64,000 nt of DNA from NCBI RefSeq assembly GCF_003437535.1, contig NZ_QSQT01000009.1:1-64000 (forward strand), read 5' to 3'. Positions within the stretch are counted from its first letter, which is position 1, and the number at the start of each line of letters is the position of its first letter. This document shows, piece by piece, positions 53,624 to 63,035 of this stretch. The DNA is from Phocaeicola plebeius (GTDB lineage: Bacteria; Bacteroidota; Bacteroidia; Bacteroidales; Bacteroidaceae). The notes beneath the pieces were generated by a model. The model made no database searches. It worked only from the letters and a program-made list of their open reading frames with translations, and was not told the origin of the DNA. Position numbers and translations under genes: made by a program.

Positions 53624-56600
53624 ATGGTTTATATGAGAAACAAAAAATGTTTGCTTTTGAATAGAATTGGTATATTCCTTTCTATGATAATGTTGGAAGG
53701 TCTTATGATACGGCATGATTACCTTTTGGCTTCTGAATCTTTATCTTATAATGAAATAAATTTAATAAAACAAAGTTCAGAAGTAAAAGGGCAAGTTGTC
53801 GATGTGAATGGAGAGCCAATCATTGGCGCTAGTGTAAAAATAAAAAATACATCTTTAGGTACAATTACTGACTTGAATGGTTTTTTTATACTAAAGGATG
53901 AATCTGCAAAGAATTTAATAATTTCATTTATTGGATATGAAACAAAAGAAGTTGCATTGAAAGGGCAAACTTTTGTCAAGGTTGTATTAGCAGAAGATAC
54001 AGAGGTTTTGGATGAAGTTGTAGTGGTAGGTTATGGAACTCAAAAGAAAGTAAATTTAACGGGAGCGGTTGCTACTTTGGATTCAAAACAATTAGAAAGT
54101 AAACCAATTACTAGTGCCTCTCAAAGTCTGGCTGGAAAAGTTGCTGGTGTTCATATTGCACAATCTTCAGGTATTGCAGGAGATGATGGTGCACAAATTA
54201 CCATTCGTGGATTGGGAACCTTGAATAATACTGCACCTCTTATTTTAATTGATGGTGTTATCTCGCCAAGTATGGATGTAGTGAATCCTGCAGATATTGA
54301 GAATATTTCTGTATTAAAAGATGCTGCTTCGGCCTCAATATATGGTTCTCAAGCAGCTAATGGGGTAATTCTTGTGACTACAAAGAAAGGAAGCACAGAA
54401 AATAGAGCAGTTTTTAATGTGAATGCTGGATTTTCTATATCTCAAATAACCAAACAGAGTAAGCCTCAAATGGTCACAGATACAGAGACTTTTATGCTTT
54501 TAATGAATGAGGCACGTGTCAATTCAGGATTAACTCCTGCATTTTCTGAAGAAGTAATGGAGTTGTACCGTACACCTTCTTATAGAGAGGCATGTTCTAC
54601 AGATTGGTTTGACGAAATCTTTAGATCTAGTTTTACTCAAGAGTATAATATTAGTGCACATGGAGGAAACGATAAAACTAAATTTTATTTTTCTTTAGGT
54701 TATATGGATCAAGGATCTATTGTTTCAGATGGTAATTATGAACGAATTACTTCTCGCTTGACATTAGATTCACAAATTCTGCCAAAATTGAACGTTGGGG
54801 CTGTAATGGGGTATACTTATGGTAATCAAAGAACTCCCAATGGTAGTGTGAATGAGGTCTTTGCACTTGATATAATGAGAGCTTCTCCTTTAAATCCAGC
54901 TTATAATGATGATGGGTCGTTGGCTCTTCCTGATAGTTATTCTTTATCTTATACGGGACAAGTTCAAAGTGGTAATCCCTTGGCTGGACTTTTATATAAT
55001 GAGATACATCAAACTCGTAATGATATTATTGGCACTGCTTATTTGGACTGGAATATTTTGCCAGGACTTCATTTGACTACTATATTGAATGCTAATATTC
55101 AGGTTTATGATTATAATGAATGGAAGGGATGTCCTTCAACAAAAAACTGGCGTTATAAGGAATTATTGGCGGATCCTTATTTCAATGGTACAATGAGTGA
55201 CCTGGAAAATAATTTTTATGGGAATGCAAGTCTAAAGATGTCATCTTCTAGAAACTATCGAATAAACCCTCATGTACAATTAAATTATGAGAAGAATTTT
55301 GGCAAGCATAACTTGAAAGCTATGGCAGCTGTTAGTTATGAGAAGAATAGTAATAACTATTTTGATGCATACCGTGGTAAATTTATCTCTAACTATATTC
55401 ATATTTTAGGTGCAGGTGATCCTACTACGAAAGATAATTCAAGTGCTTTATCTAAATATGCAATTTTGTCTCAGTTTGGTCGTATTAATTATGACTATGC
55501 TGATAAATATTTATTTGAATTTAATATCCGACGTGATGGTTCTTCTAGATTTGGCTCTAACTATAAATATGGTGTTTTCCCTTCATTTTCTGCTGGATGG
55601 GTGTTAACTCAGGAGGATTTTATGAAGAATGTTCCATTAATTAACTTTTTTAAGTTAAGAGCTTCATGGGGGCAATTGGGAAATCAGTATGGTGGAGATA
55701 ATTTTCCTTATATGGCAAAGATAGCTTATAATGCAAATTATGTGTGGGGAAAAACTGTAGAAACAGGGGTTACGCCATCTAGCTATGGAAATCCTGATTT
55801 GCATTGGGAAACGACGAATGTAACAAACTTAGGCTTTAATTTACATCTTTTGGATTCAGAATTGATTTTTGAAGGAGATTATTTTATTCGTAAAACAAAG
55901 GATATTTTATTTAATACTCCATTACCTTATGAAACGGGTTTTAGCTCGGTAATGACTAATCTTGCTCAGGTGCAAAATAATGGTTTTGAATTTATGGCCA
56001 CTTACCAAAAAAGATTTAATAATTTTAATATGTCAATAAGTGGAAATACTTCATATATACGAAATAAAGTTATTTCGTTAGATCCAACATTGGTTGGTGA
56101 AGCAGATAGGCATATAAATGGAAATCAAATAACTACACGTGATAATCCTATCAATTCATATTATTTAGTGAAGTGGACTGGAAAAATCTATCAAACACAA
56201 GAAGAAGTAGATAATAGCCCTCATGTGAGTGGGGCTGGTCCTGGAGATCTTATTTTTGAAGATTTTAGCGGTCCTGACGGGACTCCTGACGGAACTATTG
56301 ATGCTTACGATAGGCAAATTTTAGGAACTGAGTATCCTTCTTGGACTTTTGGGGCAAATTTGTCATTTGGATATAAAGGATTCGATTTGAGTGTTGATTT
56401 TCAGGGGATTGCTGACGCATATTCTTATGGAACTTGCGAATATTATACACCAACTTTCCAAGGTTCCAATTTTGGACAATTTTGGGTACAGCGTTGGACA
56501 CCTGAACATCCTAGTGAAACTGTACCGAGAGTGTGGGTAGATAATGGTCCTAATAATACTTATGCCAATACATATTTTCTGATGGATAGAACATATCTGC

Positions 56601-56818
56601 GTTTGAAAAATTTAGTATTTAGCTATACTTTTCCACAGAATATATGTAAGAGACTGAGAGCAAGCCGTTTGAGGGTGTATGCTTCTGCATCAAATTTATT
56701 TACTTGGACAAAGAAAGGATATAAGGGATTTGATCCAGAACGGTCTAATAGTAGTGGAGAACGTGGAGGAATTCCTCAAGCTACGACATTCAAAATGGGT
56801 ATTGATTTGACTTTTTAA
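53624..56818 (+). CDS. SusC-like TonB-dependent outer membrane transporter
   Basis: Imports oligosaccharides through the outer membrane with its SusD partner. Long N-terminal signal region, carboxypeptidase-like domain (about 55-130, KGQVVDVNGEPIIGASV), TonB-plug (about 140-260, with EVVVVGYGTQKK and DGVISPSMDVVNPADIENISVLKDAASASIYG) and a 22-strand-type barrel to the end. 1064 residues. The start is ATG 53624 or 53633. It is followed after 13 bases by the SusD gene. Confidence 0.96.
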   Translation: MVYMRNKKCLLLNRIGIFLSMIMLEGLMIRHDYLLASESLSYNEINLIKQSSEVKGQVVDVNGEPIIGASVKIKNTSLGTITDLNGFFILKDESAKNLIISFIGYETKEVALKGQTFVKVVLAEDTEVLDEVVVVGYGTQKKVNLTGAVATLDSKQLESKPITSASQSLAGKVAGVHIAQSSGIAGDDGAQITIRGLGTLNNTAPLILIDGVISPSMDVVNPADIENISVLKDAASASIYGSQAANGVILVTTKKGSTENRAVFNVNAGFSISQITKQSKPQMVTDTETFMLLMNEARVNSGLTPAFSEEVMELYRTPSYREACSTDWFDEIFRSSFTQEYNISAHGGNDKTKFYFSLGYMDQGSIVSDGNYERITSRLTLDSQILPKLNVGAVMGYTYGNQRTPNGSVNEVFALDIMRASPLNPAYNDDGSLALPDSYSLSYTGQVQSGNPLAGLLYNEIHQTRNDIIGTAYLDWNILPGLHLTTILNANIQVYDYNEWKGCPSTKNWRYKELLADPYFNGTMSDLENNFYGNASLKMSSSRNYRINPHVQLNYEKNFGKHNLKAMAAVSYEKNSNNYFDAYRGKFISNYIHILGAGDPTTKDNSSALSKYAILSQFGRINYDYADKYLFEFNIRRDGSSRFGSNYKYGVFPSFSAGWVLTQEDFMKNVPLINFFKLRASWGQLGNQYGGDNFPYMAKIAYNANYVWGKTVETGVTPSSYGNPDLHWETTNVTNLGFNLHLLDSELIFEGDYFIRKTKDILFNTPLPYETGFSSVMTNLAQVQNNGFEFMATYQKRFNNFNMSISGNTSYIRNKVISLDPTLVGEADRHINGNQITTRDNPINSYYLVKWTGKIYQTQEEVDNSPHVSGAGPGDLIFEDFSGPDGTPDGTIDAYDRQILGTEYPSWTFGANLSFGYKGFDLSVDFQGIADAYSYGTCEYYTPTFQGSNFGQFWVQRWTPEHPSETVPRVWVDNGPNNTYANTYFLMDRTYLRLKNLVFSYTFPQNICKRLRASRLRVYASASNLFTWTKKGYKGFDPERSNSSGERGGIPQATTFKMGIDLTF

Positions 56819-56831
56819 ATAGAATTGAAAT

Positions 56832-58445
56832 ATGAAAAAGATATATTTATTAGTACTGGGTTTTATGTCATGCTTCTTTTATAGTTGCAATGATTGGATT
56901 GAGTTGGAACCGGAGGATTCTTTGGCAAAAGAGACATTTTTTAATACTCAAGAGGATTTTAATCAGGCTATAACAGGGCTTTATGCAATACTTCGGCCTA
57001 CGGATGCAGATGCTGTTGGAGGTGCATATTTTGGGAATCTGTATTGGGAGGTTTGTGCGGATGTTTGTATGTGGAAGAACAGTTGGACACAACCTTGGTT
57101 TGATATTTCACGAGGAGAATTAAATGCAGTGACTGGAAATGTAGATCTTGTGTATAAAAATTTGTACTATGCAATTTCATGGGCGAATACAATTAAGGCA
57201 GAAATAGAGGCAAAAGCTGATAATTTTGATGAGGATTTTGTAAAGTATGTAACAGGGCAAATAGGTTTTGTAAGGGCTTTATGTTATATTCGTTTGACAA
57301 GTTTATGGGGTGATGTTCCTTTGGTTGATAAGATTTATACTCCTGAGGAATCAAAATTGCCAAGAAGTCCTTTTTCAGAGATTATGGAAAAAATTATAAT
57401 TCCAGATCTTACATTGGCTGCAACAAACTTAGAAGTTACTCCTTATGATTCTCGTGAAGGGATTGCAACAAAACAAGCTGCAATTGGAATGAAGGTAAGA
57501 GCTTATTTATATGCAGAGGATTATGAGAATACAATTAAGAGTGCATTGGAATTAATGGAATTGGAAAAGCAAAATCCATCTGAAATTGGTTTCTTGGATA
57601 ATTATAAAGACATTTTCTCAAATTCAAATGAAGATAATAAAGAGATTTTATTTGCCTTAAAATATACTGCGGGAGGATATAAACAGGGAAGCACCTTTAA
57701 TACAACGTTTGGTAGTAAGTTACCAGGACTGCCAGAAGCCAGTATGAATGGTTCTTGGGAAACAGTTTCTGTATTACCTGAATTTATAGATTCATATCCT
57801 TTAATTGATGGTAAAACAGTGGAAGAGGGTTCAAGAGCTTATGATCCGGAACAAAAATGGGCGAATAGAGGCCCTAGGTTTGAAAGCACATTTTATATTG
57901 GTGATTATTCAATGGTTAATGGCCTTTTATATGAATCGTCTGAATATGTATGCAATATAAGTGCTCAATGCGCAAATGATTATCCTTTAACAATAAATAA
58001 AGGATATATGAATGAAGATGATAAAATAGACTGGACAAATGAAGATGAGTCTGATTTTATTGTTTTACGTTATACAGATGTGTTAATGATGTATGCAGAG
58101 GCTAAAACAATGCTTGGACAAATAGACGATTCTGTTTATGACATATTAGATAAGGTAAGAGATAGAGCCGGTATTGCACGTGTGCCTCGAGGACAATCTC
58201 AATCTGAGATGATGAATACGATACAGAATGAAAGAAAGTGGGAATTTGCTTTTGAAGGATTAAGATATTTTGATATTCGTCGTTGGGGTATTGCTGATCA
58301 AGTGATAAATGGAATCACATCGGATGAAAAATATGATTTTGGATCTCATAAAGTGTTTGTTTCTGGAAAGAATGAACTTTGGCCTATTCCGCAAAGTGCT
58401 ATTGATGCAAATCCAAATCTTTCTCCTAATAATCCTGGGTATTAA
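56832..58445 (+). CDS. SusD/RagB-family glycan-binding lipoprotein
   Basis: Surface lipoprotein that binds glycan and caps the SusC pore. Lipobox FYSCND near residues 16-21, the SusD N-terminal half with ETFFNTQEDFNQAITGLYA near 34-52 and TPR-like helices, and the C-terminal segment NERKWEFAFEGLRYFDIRRWG near 471, typical of RagB/SusD. 537 residues. Strongly coupled to SusC. Confidence 0.95.
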   Translation: MKKIYLLVLGFMSCFFYSCNDWIELEPEDSLAKETFFNTQEDFNQAITGLYAILRPTDADAVGGAYFGNLYWEVCADVCMWKNSWTQPWFDISRGELNAVTGNVDLVYKNLYYAISWANTIKAEIEAKADNFDEDFVKYVTGQIGFVRALCYIRLTSLWGDVPLVDKIYTPEESKLPRSPFSEIMEKIIIPDLTLAATNLEVTPYDSREGIATKQAAIGMKVRAYLYAEDYENTIKSALELMELEKQNPSEIGFLDNYKDIFSNSNEDNKEILFALKYTAGGYKQGSTFNTTFGSKLPGLPEASMNGSWETVSVLPEFIDSYPLIDGKTVEEGSRAYDPEQKWANRGPRFESTFYIGDYSMVNGLLYESSEYVCNISAQCANDYPLTINKGYMNEDDKIDWTNEDESDFIVLRYTDVLMMYAEAKTMLGQIDDSVYDILDKVRDRAGIARVPRGQSQSEMMNTIQNERKWEFAFEGLRYFDIRRWGIADQVINGITSDEKYDFGSHKVFVSGKNELWPIPQSAIDANPNLSPNNPGY

Positions 58446-58460
58446 TAAAATTAATTTATT

Positions 58461-59492
58461 ATGAAACAGTTGTTATTTATAGTTTTTGTGTTTATTGGAA
58501 CCTTTGTATATGTTGGTTGTAATGAAGAAGATTATGCTATTAATAGAATAGCTTCACCAGAGAATTTGTCTGCTACACGTGGGGATACTTCTGTCTTTTT
58601 AAAATGGGATAAGGTTGAAGGAACTGCATTTTATACATTGGTTCGTGGTTTAAAAGTAATAGCAGATAGTTTGTATGTAGAGTCTTATGAAGATGCTTTA
58701 GCACCTGATACATTGACTGAATATAGAGTTTATGCAGTGGATGCTATGGGATGGCGCTCTTCTACTTATGCCTCAGATTCTGGATATTTGGGCATTCCAA
58801 ATGGAATCATTCCACGTGCTCCAATAAAATTTGAAGCTTCGGTAGATGATATTAGAGGATGTGTATTGTCGTGGACAACTGGGCGTTTTGCTACTTCTTA
58901 TAAATTATATAAGAATGATGTTTTTTATGCAGATGTAGTTGAAAATCAGTTTATTGATTATGATGCTACAGATGTTCCCACAGAATATACACTTTATTCA
59001 AATAATTATAATGGGATTTCACAGACTGGAATTTCGGCTACTGGAAACAAAGCTTATTTATGTTTGGATAATTATGAAAAATATGAGGATGGTTATGTAA
59101 TACAACCTTGGACTGAAATAGCTGAACGTACACAATATTATACGGAGGGAAGCCCTATAGTCGTAGCGGGGGAAGCATATTCGGGCTCAAAGCAATTAAT
59201 AATAAAAGAAGGTAAGTTACAGATTCTTCATGATTGGGGAGGTGCTTTGTATGATGGTTATTATGTGATAAGCTTTATGGCTCGAAAAGAAAATGGAAGT
59301 TTTAATGTGTATTCAACTTTTGGAACAAATGAAGTCTATTCTAATGTTGGGGAATGGACAAAGTTTAGTTATAAAACGGGATTAATTAAGGTAGGAGACA
59401 CATTTAATCTTACAATAGAATCAAAATTAGATAATATGAATTTATTGATAGATGATTTGTCCATATCTTATATCTGGAGTGGCGGCTTCTAA
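58461..59492 (+). CDS. surface glycan-binding lipoprotein with Fn3-like domains
   Basis: A 343-residue lipoprotein (lipobox VGC near residue 20) in the SusE/SusF position. Two fibronectin type III-like repeats (about 30-115 and 115-205, the first with SATRGDTSVFLKWDKVEG) are followed by a beta-rich C-terminal domain (about 210-343) that may be carbohydrate-binding, although no CBM family is recognised. It probably holds glycan on the cell surface. Confidence 0.8.
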   Translation: MKQLLFIVFVFIGTFVYVGCNEEDYAINRIASPENLSATRGDTSVFLKWDKVEGTAFYTLVRGLKVIADSLYVESYEDALAPDTLTEYRVYAVDAMGWRSSTYASDSGYLGIPNGIIPRAPIKFEASVDDIRGCVLSWTTGRFATSYKLYKNDVFYADVVENQFIDYDATDVPTEYTLYSNNYNGISQTGISATGNKAYLCLDNYEKYEDGYVIQPWTEIAERTQYYTEGSPIVVAGEAYSGSKQLIIKEGKLQILHDWGGALYDGYYVISFMARKENGSFNVYSTFGTNEVYSNVGEWTKFSYKTGLIKVGDTFNLTIESKLDNMNLLIDDLSISYIWSGGF

Positions 59493-59578
59493 TTTGTTAT
59501 AGGTTTATAGAGAAATGTGATAAGCTATTTATTACATTTCTCTTAGCTAGTGTGTTGATTTGTTTTTTATATAGTGTT

Positions 59579-62500
59579 ATGAGATACCGTTATATTTTAT
59601 ATCTGCTTTCTTCTTTTTTACCGATTGTCAGTATTGAAGGGTATGCTGCTGAAACCATAGAACAAAAGGAAACGTGTAAGACAAACTATTCTCAAAGTTT
59701 GACAATAACCCCTGCAATATATCCTTATTTGGTAGAGCCGAAAGATTATCCTGAATATTATAGAAGGCCTTATCCCTCGCTATCGTGGAAAGATTTTGGC
59801 AATAAGACCCAGTTTGTAGTGGGGCGTAACACCCCTATAGATTCAACAGAGGTAGCTGAGGTAAAAGGTGATGTATATAGGCCAGGACTTTCATTGATGT
59901 GTGATAAGAACTTCACTCGGAGATTGCAATTTATGTCGAAGAATAATTTCTTTGTGCATAATATAGGTGGATATGGACCGGGATCTGCTATGCCTGTATA
60001 TGGTGGATTTGGAGAATGTATTGTTCCGAAGTGGCAGATAGATCAGATTCAGAGGTATATAGGAAATAAGTTCACGGGTTTTGATGTAGGAGAACAAGAT
60101 GGACGTTTTAATTTTACATATCGGCATATTATAGAACCTTATATACCTGATAAAAAACAGCAATACTTGGCTTCACAACCTTATTTTGATCGGGTAGCAA
60201 GTGATTTAGGAAACTGGTGCAGTGCATTAAGTGTACTTTGGTATTGGCATCCCATTTTAAAAGAAGGATATACTATGCTGGCTGGTTCGGAGACTCAGAA
60301 TAAGATAACTAACGGACAGGTACAATACATGCATTTAAGGGGAGCAGGGAAGCAATATGGCATATTGTGGTATGGTGATGTATCTGTTTTTGATTCATGG
60401 GGATGCAAAATTTATGATGATAAAAATGGGTTTAAAAATGGTGGAAGTTTGTCGCTTATGAAGCGTTCTTATTATACTCAATATATGTATAATTCTACAA
60501 TTTTGAGTATGGAACATGGATGGTGTGAAGGAGCTTGGGCCACTAATCGTGGAAAACTTTCTCCCATTGGGATAATGCATAATGATTGCGTGGATTTTGT
60601 ACATAAATATGGGCAGCCTGGAGTTATGGTTACTCAGATTGCTTTATTGAATGATTTTTATTCAGGTTGGATGCCTGCTTCTCATATTGCAGCTTCATTT
60701 CGCGTTTGGAATGGTATGCCATATTCCTCAGGAGATTATTTGACGGATGCTCTTGTCAGCATGTTTTATCCACATTATGAGCGAAGTGGATTTTTTTATG
60801 ATGAAACTGGGGCCATGTGCGCAACTCCTTACGGTGAGAATGTAGACGCGTTATTGAGTGATGCTCGTGTAGAAACAATGAAGCAATATCCAGTGATAGT
60901 AGCTGCTGGTGATTTGTTTAGTGGAGGAAGAGAATTGACTGATAAAATAAATGATTATGTATTACAAGGAGGAACCTTTGTGGTTACGGCTAAAAATGCT
61001 GCTCGTTTTTGGCCGGAATGGAAAATTATAGAGAAAAATACTTTGTTCCCGGCAGGAACTAAAGTGAAAGTAGGAAATGAACAAATCGTTGAGCAGGCTG
61101 CATTTAGACTATATAAGGCTGATTTGCCTGAGAATGCGCAAATCATGGCTAAGGTGGGAAAATTTCCTACGGTTTGGTGTATTCCAGTAGGAAAGGGACG
61201 GGTAATTCTGTCATTGACAGAGTTTGGTTTAAATTCTCAACCTTATCGAGTACAACCTCCTTCTAGTTGGCATAGAGGGGAGTTTAATACTTATTTGGAG
61301 CGTCCTTATCGTCTGTTGAGCCATTTTGAAACAATCTTGGATGAATTATTTTCATCTGTAAATTTATTTTCGGTAGGTAAAGATTTAGGGTATATAGTAA
61401 ACTATTTAGGTAAAGGAAAATATCGGCTTGCTGTGTATAATAATACGTTGAAAAGTCTTCCATTTAAAATAGAATCACATATAGGTGATATAGAAACAAT
61501 AAATGAACTTTCTACAGGAAATAAGCTTTTCAGTTGTGCCGGGTATTGGCCTCATGAGATGAAGGGAGAAGTAGAAGGTAAAGATGATGAATCACATATC
61601 TATGGAGGGGATATTCGTCTATTTGATGTAACGGTGAAAAATGAAAAAATAAATGTGATGAGAAAAATAAATCAGGTTTCACCCGTAACAGGTTCCTACT
61701 TGGCTACCGATAATATGATGTACCTGAAAGAGGTAATTAGGACAATGCCTACTTTTTTTGATTATTTTGATGGAGTGGCTGTTGATGGGAGGGCTGTTTT
61801 GCAAATGGATGATAAGGCTTTGGCGCGCCAAAATGAGTGGTATACGCTACAGTCACTTGATATAGCTGCAGATTTGCGCAGTGGCTTTGATTCTGGTTAT
61901 TGGACTTTTGATATTCAGAAGTCAGCTTTTCAGCGTACAAAAGATGACTTAAATAGAATAAGTAAGAAATTGCAGTTGCTATACGGAAAACATTCATTGT
62001 TAATTCCTTGTGCTTATAAGAATCAGTGTCCAGATGAAATGAGGGCATATTATAATATTTGTTTTATTGATTCTATTTCGGAAAACTCTAACTGGTCTTA
62101 TGGGAAGAATTTCAGGTTATTGGATTGTTCAATACTGGAATGGGATGATGTTTATATGGCAATGCGTGAAAGGTGTGTAAATAAGCAATTGGATGTAACA
62201 GTCGATAAAAAAGTTTTACCGGTTAACGAAAATCATATTTTGACCTTGGAGCGTTATGAAAAAGATATACGAAAAGCTGTTTCAGGAGTCGATTGCTTTT
62301 TTGATGCATTTGGTGGTGTGTGTGTAACAGCTGAATATATTGCTAATAAATCTTTGGATGCTTTGCTGGAGGAGAAAAAATGGTGGGATAAGATAGGACT
62401 TTCGGTCATTGTTAGTTTTATTGAAGAGATTAATCATTTTCCTGGATTGACATTATGTGATGCTGTTCCTGTATATTATGAAAGAAGTATGGATTATTAT

Positions 62501-63007
62501 AAGGATGTGTTGAGTAAAATGGGACATCTAGGACTAAAAAGAGCACTGTTTACTACGCAGGCTCCTATTGAAGCTAATTACTCTGAACAGCAGATCTACA
62601 ATAAGATGAAAGAATCGTTTAAGATTTTGTCAGAGTATGCAGGACAGAGACAACTTAAAATTTTATTGACTAATACTCGTTTTAGAATAGCTGCAGACGT
62701 AAAGCAGCAAAAACAAATGTTACAGCAAATTGGTGTAAGTGCTAACATGGGGTTGGCTGTGAATTTGAATCATTTGTCAGAGCAAGAGTATTCTCAGTCT
62801 ATAGACGATGCCGGACATTTACTGGATGTTGTTATATTAGGAGGAGTGGGATCAATGGAACATTCGGAATATCTTCCAATAGCTGAAAGTGGAAAATCAG
62901 CAGATAAACTGAATCGGTTAAAGGATGTATTGCTGATTGAAAAGGTATGGCCTTTTACCAATGAAAGTATATATAAAGATTGCCAATATATGAATTGGGT
63001 GAAATAG
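59579..63007 (+). CDS. large PUL protein of unrecognised family
   Basis: A 1142-residue secreted protein (signal peptide about residues 1-25, ending near YAA). I do not recognise a glycoside hydrolase family. From the sequence: an N-terminal part (about 40-400) rich in Trp, Tyr and Gly, with acidic residues in clusters (GFDVGEQDG, SMEHGWCEG) that could be catalytic; a middle part (about 430-560) that resembles the glutamine amidotransferase-like fold of GH42-type enzymes (PVIVAAGDLFSGG, INDYVLQGGTFVVTA); and a C-terminal part (about 780-1130) reminiscent of a xylose-isomerase-like barrel. It lies between the SusE-position gene and a GH2 gene, so a role in cleaving the PUL's glycan is inferred. 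The start at 59579 is chosen over an upstream TTG. Confidence 0.6.
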   Translation: MRYRYILYLLSSFLPIVSIEGYAAETIEQKETCKTNYSQSLTITPAIYPYLVEPKDYPEYYRRPYPSLSWKDFGNKTQFVVGRNTPIDSTEVAEVKGDVYRPGLSLMCDKNFTRRLQFMSKNNFFVHNIGGYGPGSAMPVYGGFGECIVPKWQIDQIQRYIGNKFTGFDVGEQDGRFNFTYRHIIEPYIPDKKQQYLASQPYFDRVASDLGNWCSALSVLWYWHPILKEGYTMLAGSETQNKITNGQVQYMHLRGAGKQYGILWYGDVSVFDSWGCKIYDDKNGFKNGGSLSLMKRSYYTQYMYNSTILSMEHGWCEGAWATNRGKLSPIGIMHNDCVDFVHKYGQPGVMVTQIALLNDFYSGWMPASHIAASFRVWNGMPYSSGDYLTDALVSMFYPHYERSGFFYDETGAMCATPYGENVDALLSDARVETMKQYPVIVAAGDLFSGGRELTDKINDYVLQGGTFVVTAKNAARFWPEWKIIEKNTLFPAGTKVKVGNEQIVEQAAFRLYKADLPENAQIMAKVGKFPTVWCIPVGKGRVILSLTEFGLNSQPYRVQPPSSWHRGEFNTYLERPYRLLSHFETILDELFSSVNLFSVGKDLGYIVNYLGKGKYRLAVYNNTLKSLPFKIESHIGDIETINELSTGNKLFSCAGYWPHEMKGEVEGKDDESHIYGGDIRLFDVTVKNEKINVMRKINQVSPVTGSYLATDNMMYLKEVIRTMPTFFDYFDGVAVDGRAVLQMDDKALARQNEWYTLQSLDIAADLRSGFDSGYWTFDIQKSAFQRTKDDLNRISKKLQLLYGKHSLLIPCAYKNQCPDEMRAYYNICFIDSISENSNWSYGKNFRLLDCSILEWDDVYMAMRERCVNKQLDVTVDKKVLPVNENHILTLERYEKDIRKAVSGVDCFFDAFGGVCVTAEYIANKSLDALLEEKKWWDKIGLSVIVSFIEEINHFPGLTLCDAVPVYYERSMDYYKDVLSKMGHLGLKRALFTTQAPIEANYSEQQIYNKMKESFKILSEYAGQRQLKILLTNTRFRIAADVKQQKQMLQQIGVSANMGLAVNLNHLSEQEYSQSIDDAGHLLDVVILGGVGSMEHSEYLPIAESGKSADKLNRLKDVLLIEKVWPFTNESIYKDCQYMNWVK

Positions 63008-63035
63008 TTAATGGAATGTATTATCAGTAAAATTT

